NCBI GenBank assembly: GCA_002478145.1
Contig: DLMI01000059.1
Span: 26,478 to 90,477, forward strand
Direction: 5' to 3'
Source of the DNA: Acidobacteria bacterium UBA7540
GTDB taxonomy: Bacteria; Acidobacteriota; Terriglobia; UBA7540
Length of the DNA: 64,000 nt
Under the pieces are notes generated by a model. That model was given only the letters and a program-made list of their open reading frames with translations. It was not told the DNA's origin and searched no databases. Positions 45,701 to 54,141 of the stretch are shown piece after piece. The position numbers were made by a program, and so were the translations under genes. Numbering within the stretch: the first letter of the stretch is position 1; each line of letters begins with the position of its first letter.

Positions 45701-46280
45701 TGCCGCCCGCGAGCAGAAGCAGTTGGCTGAAGTCGCGCTGGTTGAGCGGCAGGCTCGAGACTTCTTTGCTCGATAACCTCTCCCCACCGCTTCCATGCGG
45801 GCCAGCGGCAGCAGCCTCGTTGAGCCCCGTCCCTCCTGCCGCGGGGCTCGAACCTGAATGCCCCTTGGCGCGCAAGAGCAGCCGCCGGCCATCCGGCGAG
45901 ATGTCGAGCCACACCGCAACATTCTCGCCTGCGCGGATTTCCAGGAGCGGCTCGCTTCTTAAAGCTTCTCGCTGCCAATGCACAGAGACGTGATAACTGC
46001 CGGCTGTTATGGCGTCAAAAGCGAAGGCGCCGTTCGAGTCGGCGGTGGCGTAAACAACACGCTCGCTCTCGACGGCTCGCAGTTCGACCTGCGCCCCTGG
46101 CAACGCGTCCCCCTGGGCGTTGCGGATTGTTCCGTGCCAGGAGGCCGTTTGCGGCGCGGCATAAACCGTCCCGAGAAACATAGCCAGCAGCAAACTGGCC
46201 GCATACCTCCGCAAGCGTGTAATTGTTTTGGTCGCTCGCGCCTTCAAAGAAATAACTTCCACTTCTTCGGGTGGGTCCAC
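42750..46280 (-). CDS. TonB-dependent receptor, Oar-like with carboxypeptidase-regulatory N-domain
   Basis: 1176 residues. After a signal region, residues ~48-110 form a carboxypeptidase-regulatory-like beta-sandwich (GTIRNAQGDALPGAQVELR); then a plug-like domain (LPLNQRDFSQLLLLAGGTQT, VFAMDGIFISDPEMGG, EIRSNSGVMPAEIGAGA) and a long barrel ending IQVSLKLLY with the aromatic C-terminus. It would import an unidentified ligand (saccharide or peptide likely) across the outer membrane. No exbBD or SusD-type partner is next to it. It sits between the two copies of the FDH fragment. Confidence 0.88.
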   Translation of the reverse strand: MDPPEEVEVISLKARATKTITRLRRYAASLLLAMFLGTVYAAPQTASWHGTIRNAQGDALPGAQVELRAVESERVVYATADSNGAFAFDAITAGSYHVSVHWQREALRSEPLLEIRAGENVAVWLDISPDGRRLLLRAKGHSGSSPAAGGTGLNEAAAAGPHGSGGERLSSKEVSSLPLNQRDFSQLLLLAGGTQTDTNGSSNFTQQFAVNGQRGTTAVFAMDGIFISDPEMGGATFPNFNVEAIQEIRSNSGVMPAEIGAGAASYTDVITKSGTSAVHGAVFSFVRNAAFDARNFFDRRSLAQPGRIPPFARNEFGFTNGGPVVLPGLYDGRGRTFYFGQYQGFRQVLGTTQVFPVPTLAERQGFDSSAYPGDTLLVPVNPQVAQVLARYPLPDDPQGAYGARTYAISSRVVTNSDQFSIRIDHRISDQAQFFARFNFDNLTGPTTNPAQTALDPSFGVTFFNHQRNLGLRYTRSVSQKMTSESSFGFIRTTPEYPTLNQTQPGLNFADGLYESFNSAAGAVMAAFTNLFQARQDFTYGHGKHTFKWGAEARFNRDTTLFGMSPNGAYTFGGGPAYALEDIPSLSGAHDIHIGDQLPDTLTSFLTGAPHSYTTSVAPPMFAQGSHIGEVAVRREAYNFYFQDAWKISPRLMFNYGLRYEVTTRLHAGHKLTEGSIFVGPDGSSARSWDSDAQLKFLVNPQPPYSFDWHGWGPRLSLDWNATDKTVLHAGGAITTVLMNLWMDNFMTGGTPFVVTPLVIVMPGTPVPFENKVTTLKLPVMLTPEGQPVFTPGQPTDNLAPNTELDVVRLAEDLAAEAPGQPFRPYPLFGMAQDFRNGYIQTYTAGLEHEFGGLKFSAAYVGTAGVKLADLVNVNGYGGAIAGFAPFTRFDATGQAVGGVGPVTLMSTRSHSTFHSFQAGLAKTSPRAGLGFQANYTWSRSLDDSSTPSPGFFASGSNAILQTPPQDPRNPGAEKGPSIFDITHAVSFSLIQELPFDRVSFLRPLGRKVTSGWQFLNITALASGLPFSVYSGVQQTGIGVNSADRPDQVGRPVFSTGRKIREDYFGLGEANPSFFSIPIHLPGGTGPNQGRFGMLGRDTFRGPGLHNFDAALTKDTELAPRRGAEPITLQFRAEFFNVFNLVNFGLPSNVVVGSGFGIISQTAAPSRQIQVSLKLLY

Positions 46281-46876
46281 ATCAAGGGATCGGCACTCGA
46301 CAAGCGTGGGGGATTACTTTACGTAAACGCAATCCTATCACGCCTTGTGGCCAAACCATGGGCGAAATCTTCAACTTAAGAGTCAACGCTCGCCCGCCAT
46401 GCTGTCATTCTGAGTCCTTCGCTGTCATCCTGAGTGGACATGGGCCTTCGGCCCGCCCAAAGAGATGAAAATCATCGTCGTCGTCCTCACCCCCGCGTAA
46501 AGCTTGCCCTGAGCTTGCCGAAGGGCGAGGGTCGAGCTGAAGAACTTCATGCTGACCGACTCATCATGAAACGCCTGTCATTCTGAGCTCGTCGGTCCAT
46601 GAGCTGACGGAGACGAAGAATCTCCGCAGTCGTCTTTTGCGCTTGGCTAGTGGAGGCTAGATATGTAGCGTAGTATTAGGCGGGCGAGCCGCCAAGTGTA
46701 TCAAAATGACACACCTATACGCTTTCCCATATATATCCCAGCATTCTTATAGCCCCTTGAAAACACACGGGAACATGATGTCGCTGGCGCAGAATACTTC
46801 AAAAAAGCGAGACGCACGGGAAAAATGGAAATCCCGCCCACATCAGATCAGAAAGAGTTGGATTCCCGCTTTTGCG
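46281..46876. other. Intergenic region with dispersed repeat fragments
   Basis: About 600 bases. Two pieces of the dispersed TGTCATTCTGAG...GAAGAATCT element lie at 46402-46435 and 46575-46625, and a CCCTGAGCTTGCCGAAGGG motif at about 46509-46527. The right edge is the start of the 0.5-kb duplicated segment. No gene seen. Confidence 0.5.
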
Positions 46877-46902
46877 GCGGCGCAGGATGCAGCGGTCCGT
46901 CT

Positions 46903-47937
46903 TCAGGCGTGCGCGTCGGCGTCGCCGGTGGGACTGTGCACATACTCCCAGCCGAAGCGTCCTTTGATACAGAGGTTTCCCCTTGTGATGTCGTGGTCCA
47001 AGGGCGAAGTGGCTTTGACGATCCTGTTATCTTGAACGTGAAGTCTAATCGTGCACCCCACCCCGCAGTAAGGGCAGATGGTATCGGTGCTGGTCTGCTT
47101 CGATTCATCCCATGTTCCGCCTTGCCGCATTTCATATTCTCTGGAAAACATGAGCGCCCCCGTGGGGCACACTGCGATGCAGTTGCCGCAGTATACACAG
47201 GCGGACTCCGGTAACGGCACAGCATATTCAGTCGAAATGCGCGCGTCGAAGCCCCTGCCGGCGACGGCAATGGCAAACGTGTTCTGAGCTTGCGTGCCAC
47301 AGGCCTGTACGCACTTATAGCAAAGAATGCACTTGCTGTAGTCGCGCATGTAGAGCTCGTTGTCGATCTTGACCGGCTGCGCCACTGTAGCGGCATGCGA
47401 TCCATCGGTCGGGGTGTGGCACCCCGGGAGCGCCGCATCCCGATCGGCCCGTGGCGCAGCGCAAGGACCGAATCTCTCCGGATGAGCGCCGTACTGGACC
47501 ATATACGCCTGGATCTGCGGCGCCGTCGAGATGTCGATGGACGAGCCCAGGAACTCCAGGACCAGCCGTCGACTGAGCCGCACCCGCTCCGTGTCCGTTC
47601 TCACCACCATCCCCGGCTCCACTTTGCGCGAACAGGCAGGGACAAGCGGACGCGAGCCCTCGACCTCGACCACGCAGATTCGGCACACATTGACCGGGGT
47701 GAGAGTCTCGAGAAAGCAGAGAGTCGGCATGTCGATCCCAAGCTGTCGAGTCGCTTCGAGAAGGGTCGTTCCTTCAGGAACCGAAACTTTGCGGCCGTCG
47801 ATGGTAAGGTCCACCCTTTTCCGCCGCGGAGCAAGTGGGATCACCGGTAGCGGACCGGGCGGCATTGGTATGATCCCCGGCATAGGATGAGGTGGAAGGG
47901 CGGACGGCGTCGTGTCCTGCCTTTGTTGGTCGCTCAT
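46903..47937 (-). CDS. Formate dehydrogenase FeS polypeptide (NuoG-like N-domains plus first catalytic [4Fe-4S] subdomain), split from catalytic chain
   Basis: 344 residues. In order: a Pro-rich N-terminus; a [2Fe-2S] domain with CFLETLTPVNVCRICVVEV; a linker with the His-Cys region reduced; two [4Fe-4S] motifs CILCYKCVQACG and CVYCGNCIAVCP; then CPYCGVGCTI and NLCIKGRFGWEYV, which is the [4Fe-4S] subdomain that normally opens the molybdopterin catalytic domain. It stops right there. The remainder is encoded at 49925-51841. It carries electrons between the NuoEF fusion and the Mo/W site. ATG 47937 with GAGGAG, 30 bases after nuoEF on the same strand. Confidence 0.85.
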   Translation of the reverse strand: MSDQQRQDTTPSALPPHPMPGIIPMPPGPLPVIPLAPRRKRVDLTIDGRKVSVPEGTTLLEATRQLGIDMPTLCFLETLTPVNVCRICVVEVEGSRPLVPACSRKVEPGMVVRTDTERVRLSRRLVLEFLGSSIDISTAPQIQAYMVQYGAHPERFGPCAAPRADRDAALPGCHTPTDGSHAATVAQPVKIDNELYMRDYSKCILCYKCVQACGTQAQNTFAIAVAGRGFDARISTEYAVPLPESACVYCGNCIAVCPTGALMFSREYEMRQGGTWDESKQTSTDTICPYCGVGCTIRLHVQDNRIVKATSPLDHDITRGNLCIKGRFGWEYVHSPTGDADAHA

Positions 47938-47967
47938 GGGGTTTGCTCCTCGAATCCTTTGAAAGCG

Positions 47968-49839
47968 CTAAGGGGTCGGCTGCTGGAACAATTGCCAGCG
48001 GCGCAAAGCTGACTCGACAGCGCTGGAAGCCGTTTGCCCTAACCCGCAAATCGAGCTGTCCCGCATCACCTGCCCTATCTCGCTCAAGCGCAAGAGCTCT
48101 TCATCCGCCGAGCCGAGCGGATGCCCGCTGATCAGGCGCTCGAGCGCCTCCTCCTGCCTCACCGCGCCGATGCGGCAAGGAACGCACTGGCCGCAAGATT
48201 CATCGCGGAAGAATGCTGCGATGCGCAGCAGGATCTTCCGCAGGTCGATGCTATCATCAAATAGCATAATTACGCCGGAGCCGAGCGCGGCGCCGATGGC
48301 CCGTGTGCCCTCAAAGGTGAGCGGCGTGTCGAGTTCTTGCGGCGACACTACAGTGCCCGCCGCACCACCCAGCAGCACGGCCTGAAGACGCCCGCTCCCA
48401 CCGACTCCCCCGGCGAGTTCGATGATTTCCCTCAGAGTTGTCCCGAAGGGGGCCTCATACACACCTGGTCGGACTACGTGGCCCGAGACGCAAAAGAGCT
48501 TGGAGCCCGTCGACCCGAGTGTGCCCACCGCCGCGAACCCTTCACTACCTTCCCGCACGATCTCGAGTACATTGATCAGCGTCTCGACGTTGTTCACCAC
48601 GGTGGGTTTTCCGAACAGTCCTGCCTGGGTCGGGAAGGGCGGTTTGCTGCGGGGTTCCCCCCTGTAACCCTCGATGGAATTAAAAAGCGCGGTCTCTTCT
48701 CCGCAGATGTAGGCTCCAGCGCCCATGTACATCTGAATGTTGAAACGAAGGCCCTGGCCGAGAATATTGCTGCCCAGGAAGCCTCGGCGGTGGGCAATCT
48801 CGATGGCCTGTGACAGCCGCTCGGAGGCCAGGGGATATTCGCCTCGGACATAGAGGAAGCTTTGCTCGCAGCCGGTCGCGAACCCTGCGATGGTCATCGC
48901 CTCGATGAGCGCGAAAGGATCGCCCTCCATCACGATACGGTCTTTAAAGGTACCCGGCTCGGACTCATCTGCATTGCACACCAGGTAGCGCGGACGATTC
49001 GCCGGGTCCCATTTTCTCCCGGCCGGAAACGCCGCACCACCGCGGCCGACGAGCTTGGAGGCAACCACTTCGCGCACCACCCAATCCCATCCCATTGCCA
49101 ACGCCGCGCGCAGCGCCTCGTAACCACCATGCGCCCGATAATCGTCCAGGCTTCCGGGATCGCTGCGGCCGATACGGCGCAATAGCCTGAGCCCTGGCTG
49201 CCCGGCCTGCGGCACCGAAATCTCCGCGCGAAAGGAGTCCGGCGTTGTCTCGACGGGTTCCTGTCTCTCACCGCACATAACGTCGATGAGGGCCGCCGGT
49301 TCCGCCGGGGCAATTACCTTTTCCCATGGCCGCTCTCCAGCAACTGACAATAAAGCAGCCGGCGCTCGCTCGCACAACCCCAGACAGGAGGTGCGCAACC
49401 AAGTTGTTTTCCCATCCGGGCCGGGCGACCCAGCAGGCCCCAGGGCCCGCTCCAAATTCTCGCAGAGACATTGGGCGCCTCGAGTCTGGCAGGCGATGTC
49501 ATCGCAAACATGGAGGACCCGGGGCGGGCGTGGCGTGGTCGAGAACAAGCCGTAAAAACTTGCGACGCCGAACGCCTCAGCAGGCGGGATGTCGAGCCGC
49601 GCGCTGACATAGTTCAGCGCGCCGGGACTGATCCAGCCCACCCGCCTCTGGATGACATGCAGAACCGGAAGCAACAGGTGACGACGCGCGCGGTCAGCAT
49701 GCCCTCCAAACGCGAATCGCCCCTCCAGTTCTATATGACGCTGGCCGCCACTCCATCCGGACTCGGCCTTCCCCAAGACCGAATCGACGGCCTCACGCTC
49801 TTCGCGCGTCGGCTGCTCTGCGGTCACGTGAATATCCAC
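47968..49839 (-). CDS. NuoE-NuoF fusion, NAD(P)H-oxidising diaphorase subunit of the formate dehydrogenase
   Basis: 623 residues. Residues ~45-185 are NuoE-like (thioredoxin-fold [2Fe-2S]: VASFYGLFST, CDDIACQTRGAQ, TSCLGLCERAPA); the rest is NuoF-like: GRGGAAFPAGRKW (FMN/NADH), CNADESEPGTFKDR, GAGAYICGEETALFNSIEG and the [4Fe-4S] SCGQCVPCRIGA. It moves electrons between NAD(P)H and the FeS chain. GTG 49839 follows GGAGACC. It lies between the two halves of the formate dehydrogenase in one minus-strand operon. Fused NuoEF subunits occur in other NAD-dependent formate dehydrogenases and hydrogenases. Confidence 0.92.
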   Translation of the reverse strand: MDIHVTAEQPTREEREAVDSVLGKAESGWSGGQRHIELEGRFAFGGHADRARRHLLLPVLHVIQRRVGWISPGALNYVSARLDIPPAEAFGVASFYGLFSTTPRPPRVLHVCDDIACQTRGAQCLCENLERALGPAGSPGPDGKTTWLRTSCLGLCERAPAALLSVAGERPWEKVIAPAEPAALIDVMCGERQEPVETTPDSFRAEISVPQAGQPGLRLLRRIGRSDPGSLDDYRAHGGYEALRAALAMGWDWVVREVVASKLVGRGGAAFPAGRKWDPANRPRYLVCNADESEPGTFKDRIVMEGDPFALIEAMTIAGFATGCEQSFLYVRGEYPLASERLSQAIEIAHRRGFLGSNILGQGLRFNIQMYMGAGAYICGEETALFNSIEGYRGEPRSKPPFPTQAGLFGKPTVVNNVETLINVLEIVREGSEGFAAVGTLGSTGSKLFCVSGHVVRPGVYEAPFGTTLREIIELAGGVGGSGRLQAVLLGGAAGTVVSPQELDTPLTFEGTRAIGAALGSGVIMLFDDSIDLRKILLRIAAFFRDESCGQCVPCRIGAVRQEEALERLISGHPLGSADEELLRLSEIGQVMRDSSICGLGQTASSAVESALRRWQLFQQPTP

Positions 49840-49924
49840 TTTGGTCTCCTATCTTGGACGAAGCTTCCAGTGGCACGGGCGTCCCGCCTCTGACCACAGC
49901 CAGGATGGCCGTGCCACGGCCGTG

Positions 49925-51841
49925 CTACCGTGACCCCACCTCCAATGCCGGAAGTTTATCAATACGGATGGCCGCAGCCTTGTATTCAGAGGTGCCCGAC
50001 TTCGGATCTACCGCATCAATAGTCAGGAAATTAGTCGGCACCTCGTCCGGGTGGTTGTAAGAGAGGAAAGCAAGGCCAGGCCGCAGCGATGTGTCATATC
50101 GAACACAGGCCTCCACTGCCCCCCGGCGTGAGCTAATGCGGACGCGTTCTCCATCGGCTACGGCGTACTTTGCCCCGTCCTCGGGGGAAAGCCCCAGCGC
50201 CTCCTGCCGGCGCAGGGGCGAACGGTAACTCGCTGTCTGAACTCCGGTGTTGTAGCTATCCAGACGCCGTCCGGTGGTCAGCCGGATCGGGTAGTTCTCA
50301 TCAAGAACGTCAACCGGTGGCTCAAATTCAACCACGCTGAACTGTGCCCTCGGCCCTTCAAGCGGCTCCTGCCAGAGGCGGCTGTGGAGGAACATCTCGC
50401 CCGGATGGGACTCGTCATAACAAGGCCACTGGATTCCGCCTAGGGCTTCCAGACGGTCATAGCTCATCCCTGCATGCATCGGGCTGAGCTTCCGGAGTTC
50501 ATTCCAGACGTCTTCCGCACTGGGACGACCCCAATCGTGACCCAGGCGCCTGGCAAGCTCGCAAACGATTTCCATATCGTCACGCGCGCCCGGCGGCGGC
50601 TCGACGGCCTTGCGGACTCGCTGAACCCGCCGCTCGCTGTTAGTGACTGTCCCCTCCGATTCACACCAGCCTGCGGCGGCCGGCAACACCACATGTGCCA
50701 GCTCTGCGGTCGCCGTCAGGAAGATGTCTTGCACCACCAGGAAGTCCAATCCGCCCAGCAAGCGCTCGCAACGGTGCTGATCGGCCTCCGAATGAACGGG
50801 ATTCTCGCCGAGGCAATACACTGTTTTCAGCTCGCCGCGCTCCATGGCCTGGAACATCCCGCTCAGATTAAGCCCTCGTTTTGGAGGTATCTTCACGTTC
50901 CAGGCGCGTTCGAACTTCTGGCGTAGCTCGTCGTTCTCGACGTGTTGGAATCCGGGTAATCGGTCGGGCAGGGCGCCCATGTCACCCCCGCCCTGCACAT
51001 TGTTCTGGCCCCGAAGAGGATTAATGCCAGAACCGTACCTGCCGACGTGCCCCGTGAGCAAGGCCAGATTGATCAGGGAGAGCACATTATCAACTGCGTT
51101 ATGGTGTTCTGTGATGCCCAGCGTCCAGCACAACTGCGCCCGATGGGCGCGTGCGTAGGCATGAGCAAGATCACGAATCAGAGTCGCCGGCACGCCGGTC
51201 ACGTGCTCCGCGTACTCGAGAGTGAAGCGTTCGACATGGGCGCGATAGGCGTCGAGCCCGGCGGTGGCCCGCTTGATAAAGGTCCGATTCTCCAATCCCG
51301 AAGCGATGATTTCCCGACCGACGGCGTTGGCCAAGACGATGTCCGAGCCCACGTCGGGCCCAAGCCACACATCCGCCCAACGCGCCGAATCGCTCCGGCG
51401 CGGATCGACGACCCAGAGCCGGGCGCCCTTGCGAATTCCCTTCAACACGTGGTGAAAGAAGAGAGGATGGGCCTCACGAGCGTTCGACCCCCAAAGCACG
51501 ATCAGGTCCGTATCTTCGATCTCGAGATAGGAACTGGTGCCGCCACCCCAACCAAAAACCGCCGTCAGACCGACGACGCTAGGGGCGTGTCAAGTGCGGT
51601 TGCAACTGTCGACGTTGTTCGTGCCCATGACCACCCTGGCAAATTTCTGGGCCAGAAAATTCAGCTCGTTGGTGGTCTTCGAGCAACTGAACATGCCGAA
51701 AGCCTGCGGGCCGTATTTCTCCACCGAGCCGCGAAAGCCAGCGGCAGTGCGGTCAAGGGCTTCTTCCCAGCTTGTGGGCCGCAATCGGCCATTGTCACGA
51801 ACTAGTGGGGTAGTAAGTCTGGGTTTGCCGGAACCTGCCAT
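49925..51841 (-). CDS. Formate dehydrogenase catalytic chain with selenocysteine (in-frame TGA)
   Basis: 638 residues counting selenocysteine at residue 84, encoded by TGA at 51592-51590. The context DSCNRT-U-HAPSVVGLTAVFG is the active site of Sec-containing formate dehydrogenases, and the frame continues uninterrupted through EDTDLIVLWGSNAREAHP to the C-terminal molybdopterin-dinucleotide-binding domain (RLTTGRRLDSYN, SRRGAVEACV). The first subdomain with CPYCGVGC is absent: the chain starts at GSGKPRLTTPLVRDNGRL, exactly where that subdomain ends. I start at ATG 51841 with GGGAGG upstream. It oxidises formate or reduces CO2. Read without Sec it would look like two genes, 51922-51590 and 51499-49925. 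Confidence 0.9.
51560..51592 (-). promoter_or_regulatory. Selenocysteine TGA and bacterial SECIS-like hairpin
   Basis: On the minus strand the TGA is followed after 11 bases by a 7-bp stem CGTCGTC/GACGGCG (51578-51572 with 51566-51560, one G-T pair) capped by the pentaloop GGTCT. The apical GGUCU loop and the distance are the same as in the E. coli fdhF SECIS. The hairpin lies inside the coding sequence, as bacterial SECIS elements do. Confidence 0.8.
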
Positions 51842-51962
51842 CGATTGCCACCTCCCCTTCTTGCGTTGTACGCGCGCTACTGAAGGCGCTAATGTCCCCT
51901 GGCCTTGCTGATCTTTACCCACATCTTAGGCCGGACACAAGAGCCGGAAGTCGGAATCCCAG

Positions 51963-51982
51963 CCCTCTCCCTGGGGAGAGGG
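51963..51982. repeat. CCCTCTCC/GGAGAGGG palindrome (dispersed family)
   Basis: Perfect hairpin of the family that recurs at 53685-53756, 53923-53974, 54021-54090, 57075-57146 and 57177-57227. Here alone, between cooC and the formate dehydrogenase. Confidence 0.6.
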
Positions 51983-52039
51983 CAAAAACTCTTCGGACCT
52001 CCGGGGCTTAGCCGTGATGTTTGCGACAACCGCAACGCG

Positions 52040-52789
52040 TCACGATACGGATCTCGCCTCGATGGCATCCAGGATGCTGTCGACCGCCGCGAGGAGATCG
52101 GGATCTTGCACCGCCATCCCACGGCGGGAGGCCCGGCGCAGGGCAAGACTCTCCGGAAGACAAGCCAGGACTTTCAGATCGCTCATGCCCTGTTCGATCA
52201 GCTCTCGCTCTTCGGGATCTCGAACCTTGTTGCCCACGACGAACAGGCGAGAGAGGCCGATGTCCGCGGCCAAGTGCTGAATTCGATGGGCTGTTTCCAG
52301 GGAAGATTGGCTGGGTTCGACCACTATCAAAAGAGCGTCTGCGCCTCTTGCCGTCGCTCGCCCCAGATGTTCCAGCCCAGCCTCGCAATCCATGAATACC
52401 CATTCTGAGCGCTCCAGCATGACGTGCTGGAGCAAGTTCCGAAGGAAAGCGCTTTGCGGGCACGCACAGCCTCCGCCCCCCTGGCTGATACTGCCCATCA
52501 CCAGGAGCCGAACGCCATGGTCCTCAAAAGAGAACCGCTCCGGAATATCGTCCACGCGAGGATTGAGCCGGAAGAATCCCTCCAGCGATCCGAGACGCTC
52601 CTCAATCAAATCCTTCATCCCGACTAAGGCTGGCGGGGCAGAGGGAAAACCGAGGGCCAGATGGAGGTTAGGATTTGGATCGGCGTCGATGACCAAAACC
52701 GGATGTCCCCGTGCGGCCGCCTGCCGGGCCATCAAGGCCGTCAATGTGGTTTTGCCAACTCCGCCTTTGCCGCTGAGCGCAATTTTCAT
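52040..52789 (-). CDS. cooC: CooC-type Ni-insertion ATPase
   Basis: 249 residues, ParA/MinD-like. Deviant Walker A ALSGKGGVGKTTLTALMA, VIDADPNPNLHLALG, and GGGGCACPQSAFL with the CxC pair that in CooC proteins binds metal; then VFMDCEAGLEHLGRATARGA. It helps load Ni into CO dehydrogenase (and possibly acetyl-CoA synthase). I start at ATG 52789; a GTG 7 codons upstream is possible. It lies between the DUF3786 gene and the formate dehydrogenase on the same strand. Confidence 0.88.
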   Translation of the reverse strand: MKIALSGKGGVGKTTLTALMARQAAARGHPVLVIDADPNPNLHLALGFPSAPPALVGMKDLIEERLGSLEGFFRLNPRVDDIPERFSFEDHGVRLLVMGSISQGGGGCACPQSAFLRNLLQHVMLERSEWVFMDCEAGLEHLGRATARGADALLIVVEPSQSSLETAHRIQHLAADIGLSRLFVVGNKVRDPEERELIEQGMSDLKVLACLPESLALRRASRRGMAVQDPDLLAAVDSILDAIEARSVS

Positions 52790-52827
52790 GACATTAATCT
52801 CATAACGCACGGGAGCCGCAACTAAAA

Positions 52828-52868
52828 GCAGATTCTTCGCTACGCTGCGCTTCGCTCAGAATGACATC
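52828..52868. repeat. AGATTCTTCGCT...CTCAGAATGACAT dispersed element
   Basis: One full copy of the TGTCATTCTGAG...GAAGAATCT element in reverse orientation, with the internal tacgctgcgcttcg. It is seen again in pieces at 46402, 46575 and 21767. Confidence 0.55.
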
Positions 52869-52885
52869 CTTCCTTGTGATGTCCT

Positions 52886-53521
52886 TCAATGCTTCTCACG
52901 TGCCAGGACCAGCCGTTCGCACAACATGCCGCCGAGATGCGCCAGCATCTCCAGGTGGTGGTAATGGCCGGCGGACTTGTCAAACAGGACCTGCGCCGAG
53001 TCAGGGAACTCTCCTCCTCCTGACCAGTAAACCACGGCCAGGGGTATTCGGGGCAGCGCCCAGAAGCGAAACGCAGCGTCCCCCATCTCGAGAGGTTCTC
53101 CTCCCAGTCTTTTTGCGATAGCACGGAAATCTTCCGGGTTTTCGCGAAAGCTCCTCACCAGCAGGTTTCCGCTGTAGGACTGAAAGGCCTGCTCATAGAA
53201 GGAGCCATGAGGCAAGTTGCGCAACGAGACCCACGCATTTTCTAAAGGCGCGCCATCCGCCAGGAGGAGGTACTGAAGAATTAAGCCCTGGAACGGCCCG
53301 GGGCAAGGCTGGCCTTCCTTCTCGCGAACCGCCAAGTCCGGCCATGCTATCAGGTAGGAACGATCCCAGAAGCGGACCTCGAGGCAAGTCTTCCCCGCTA
53401 CGGCTTCACACGTTGTGCCCGACCACAAGGCCACTTCCGCAGGGTCGCGTCCCCGGAGCGCCTCTTGCGTCTCCTGCAACTGCTTTTCAAGGCTGGCAGC
53501 CCAAGTGGGATTCACTCGCAT
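52886..53521 (-). CDS. DUF3786-family protein
   Basis: 211 residues. PGPFQGLILQYLLLADG, FYEQAFQSYSGNLLV and the C-terminal PLAVVYWSGGGEFPDSAQVL agree with DUF3786, a family that I know as a recurrent neighbour of CO dehydrogenase/Wood-Ljungdahl genes. No enzymatic motif or metal ligand set is apparent. Position between cooS and cooC suggests a maturation or assembly role; that is inference. Confidence 0.7.
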   Translation of the reverse strand: MRVNPTWAASLEKQLQETQEALRGRDPAEVALWSGTTCEAVAGKTCLEVRFWDRSYLIAWPDLAVREKEGQPCPGPFQGLILQYLLLADGAPLENAWVSLRNLPHGSFYEQAFQSYSGNLLVRSFRENPEDFRAIAKRLGGEPLEMGDAAFRFWALPRIPLAVVYWSGGGEFPDSAQVLFDKSAGHYHHLEMLAHLGGMLCERLVLAREKH

Positions 53522-53539
53522 CGGTTCGCCGTAACGTCG

Positions 53540-53572
53540 CTGGCTGTCAGCTATCAGCTCTCAGCTTTCAGC
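53540..53572. repeat. Micro-repeat block (gctatcagctctcagctttcagc type)
   Basis: Four imperfect copies of a (gct)(n)tcag word in 33 bases, directly upstream of the DUF3786 start codon. It is another member of the degenerate tandem micro-repeat class. Confidence 0.65.
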
Positions 53573-54141
53573 GAACTCCTAGCCAATGGCGGTTTGCTAA
53601 TAGCTGTAAGGTCGACTCGCGGGGTTCATGTGTGGCGCAGATATGAAAGACAATGCCTGCACCGCCCGTGAGTCCGTTACAACCGACCCCTCACCCGTCC
53701 CGCGCCGGCTGGTGAAAGCGCCGGTCGCGGGACACCCTCTCCCCAGGGGAGAGGGCTTCTACTTCCTACATTCTCCTCTCTCCCGACGAGAACGCAACGA
53801 CCCAATTCCGGCGGGTGGCGCCGACATCGATTTTTATGTCGGCGCCCCTGAACAATCCAGGCTAAACGTGGGTGGCGCAGACATAAAAGGCAATGTCTGC
53901 GCCACCCCGAAGTCGGAAATACAGCCCTCTCCCTTGGGGAGAGGGTGGCGAGCGGAGCGAGCCGGGTGAGGGGTTACTTCGTCATCTTCGCCCATCTGAT
54001 CCCTCCTCAGCGTGCAACTGACCCCTCACCCGTCCCGCTCCGGCTGATGAAAGCGCCGGTAGCGGGACACCCTCTCCCCAAGGGAGAGGGCAAAGACCCA
54101 ATTCCCCGCCATTCTCGTCGGGAAATGGGCAGATCGGTCGA
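53573..54141. repeat. Repeat-dense intergenic region upstream of DUF3786 gene, downstream of cooS
   Basis: About 570 bases made largely of palindromes: three CCCTCTCC...GGAGAGGG composite repeats (53685-53756, 53923-53974, 54021-54090), each joined to a ACCCCTCACCCGTC or GGGTGAGGGGT arm, and three GTGGCGC...GCGCCAC hairpins (53632-53667, 53816-53851, 53871-53906), the last two each holding a gacat/atgtc stem. No gene seen. Confidence 0.7.

Noticed and set aside
51499..51592. Reading 51922-51590 and 51499-49925 as two separate genes or a nonsense mutation
   Set aside because: The frame is continuous through the TGA, the residue context is that of selenocysteine formate dehydrogenases, and a SECIS-like hairpin follows.
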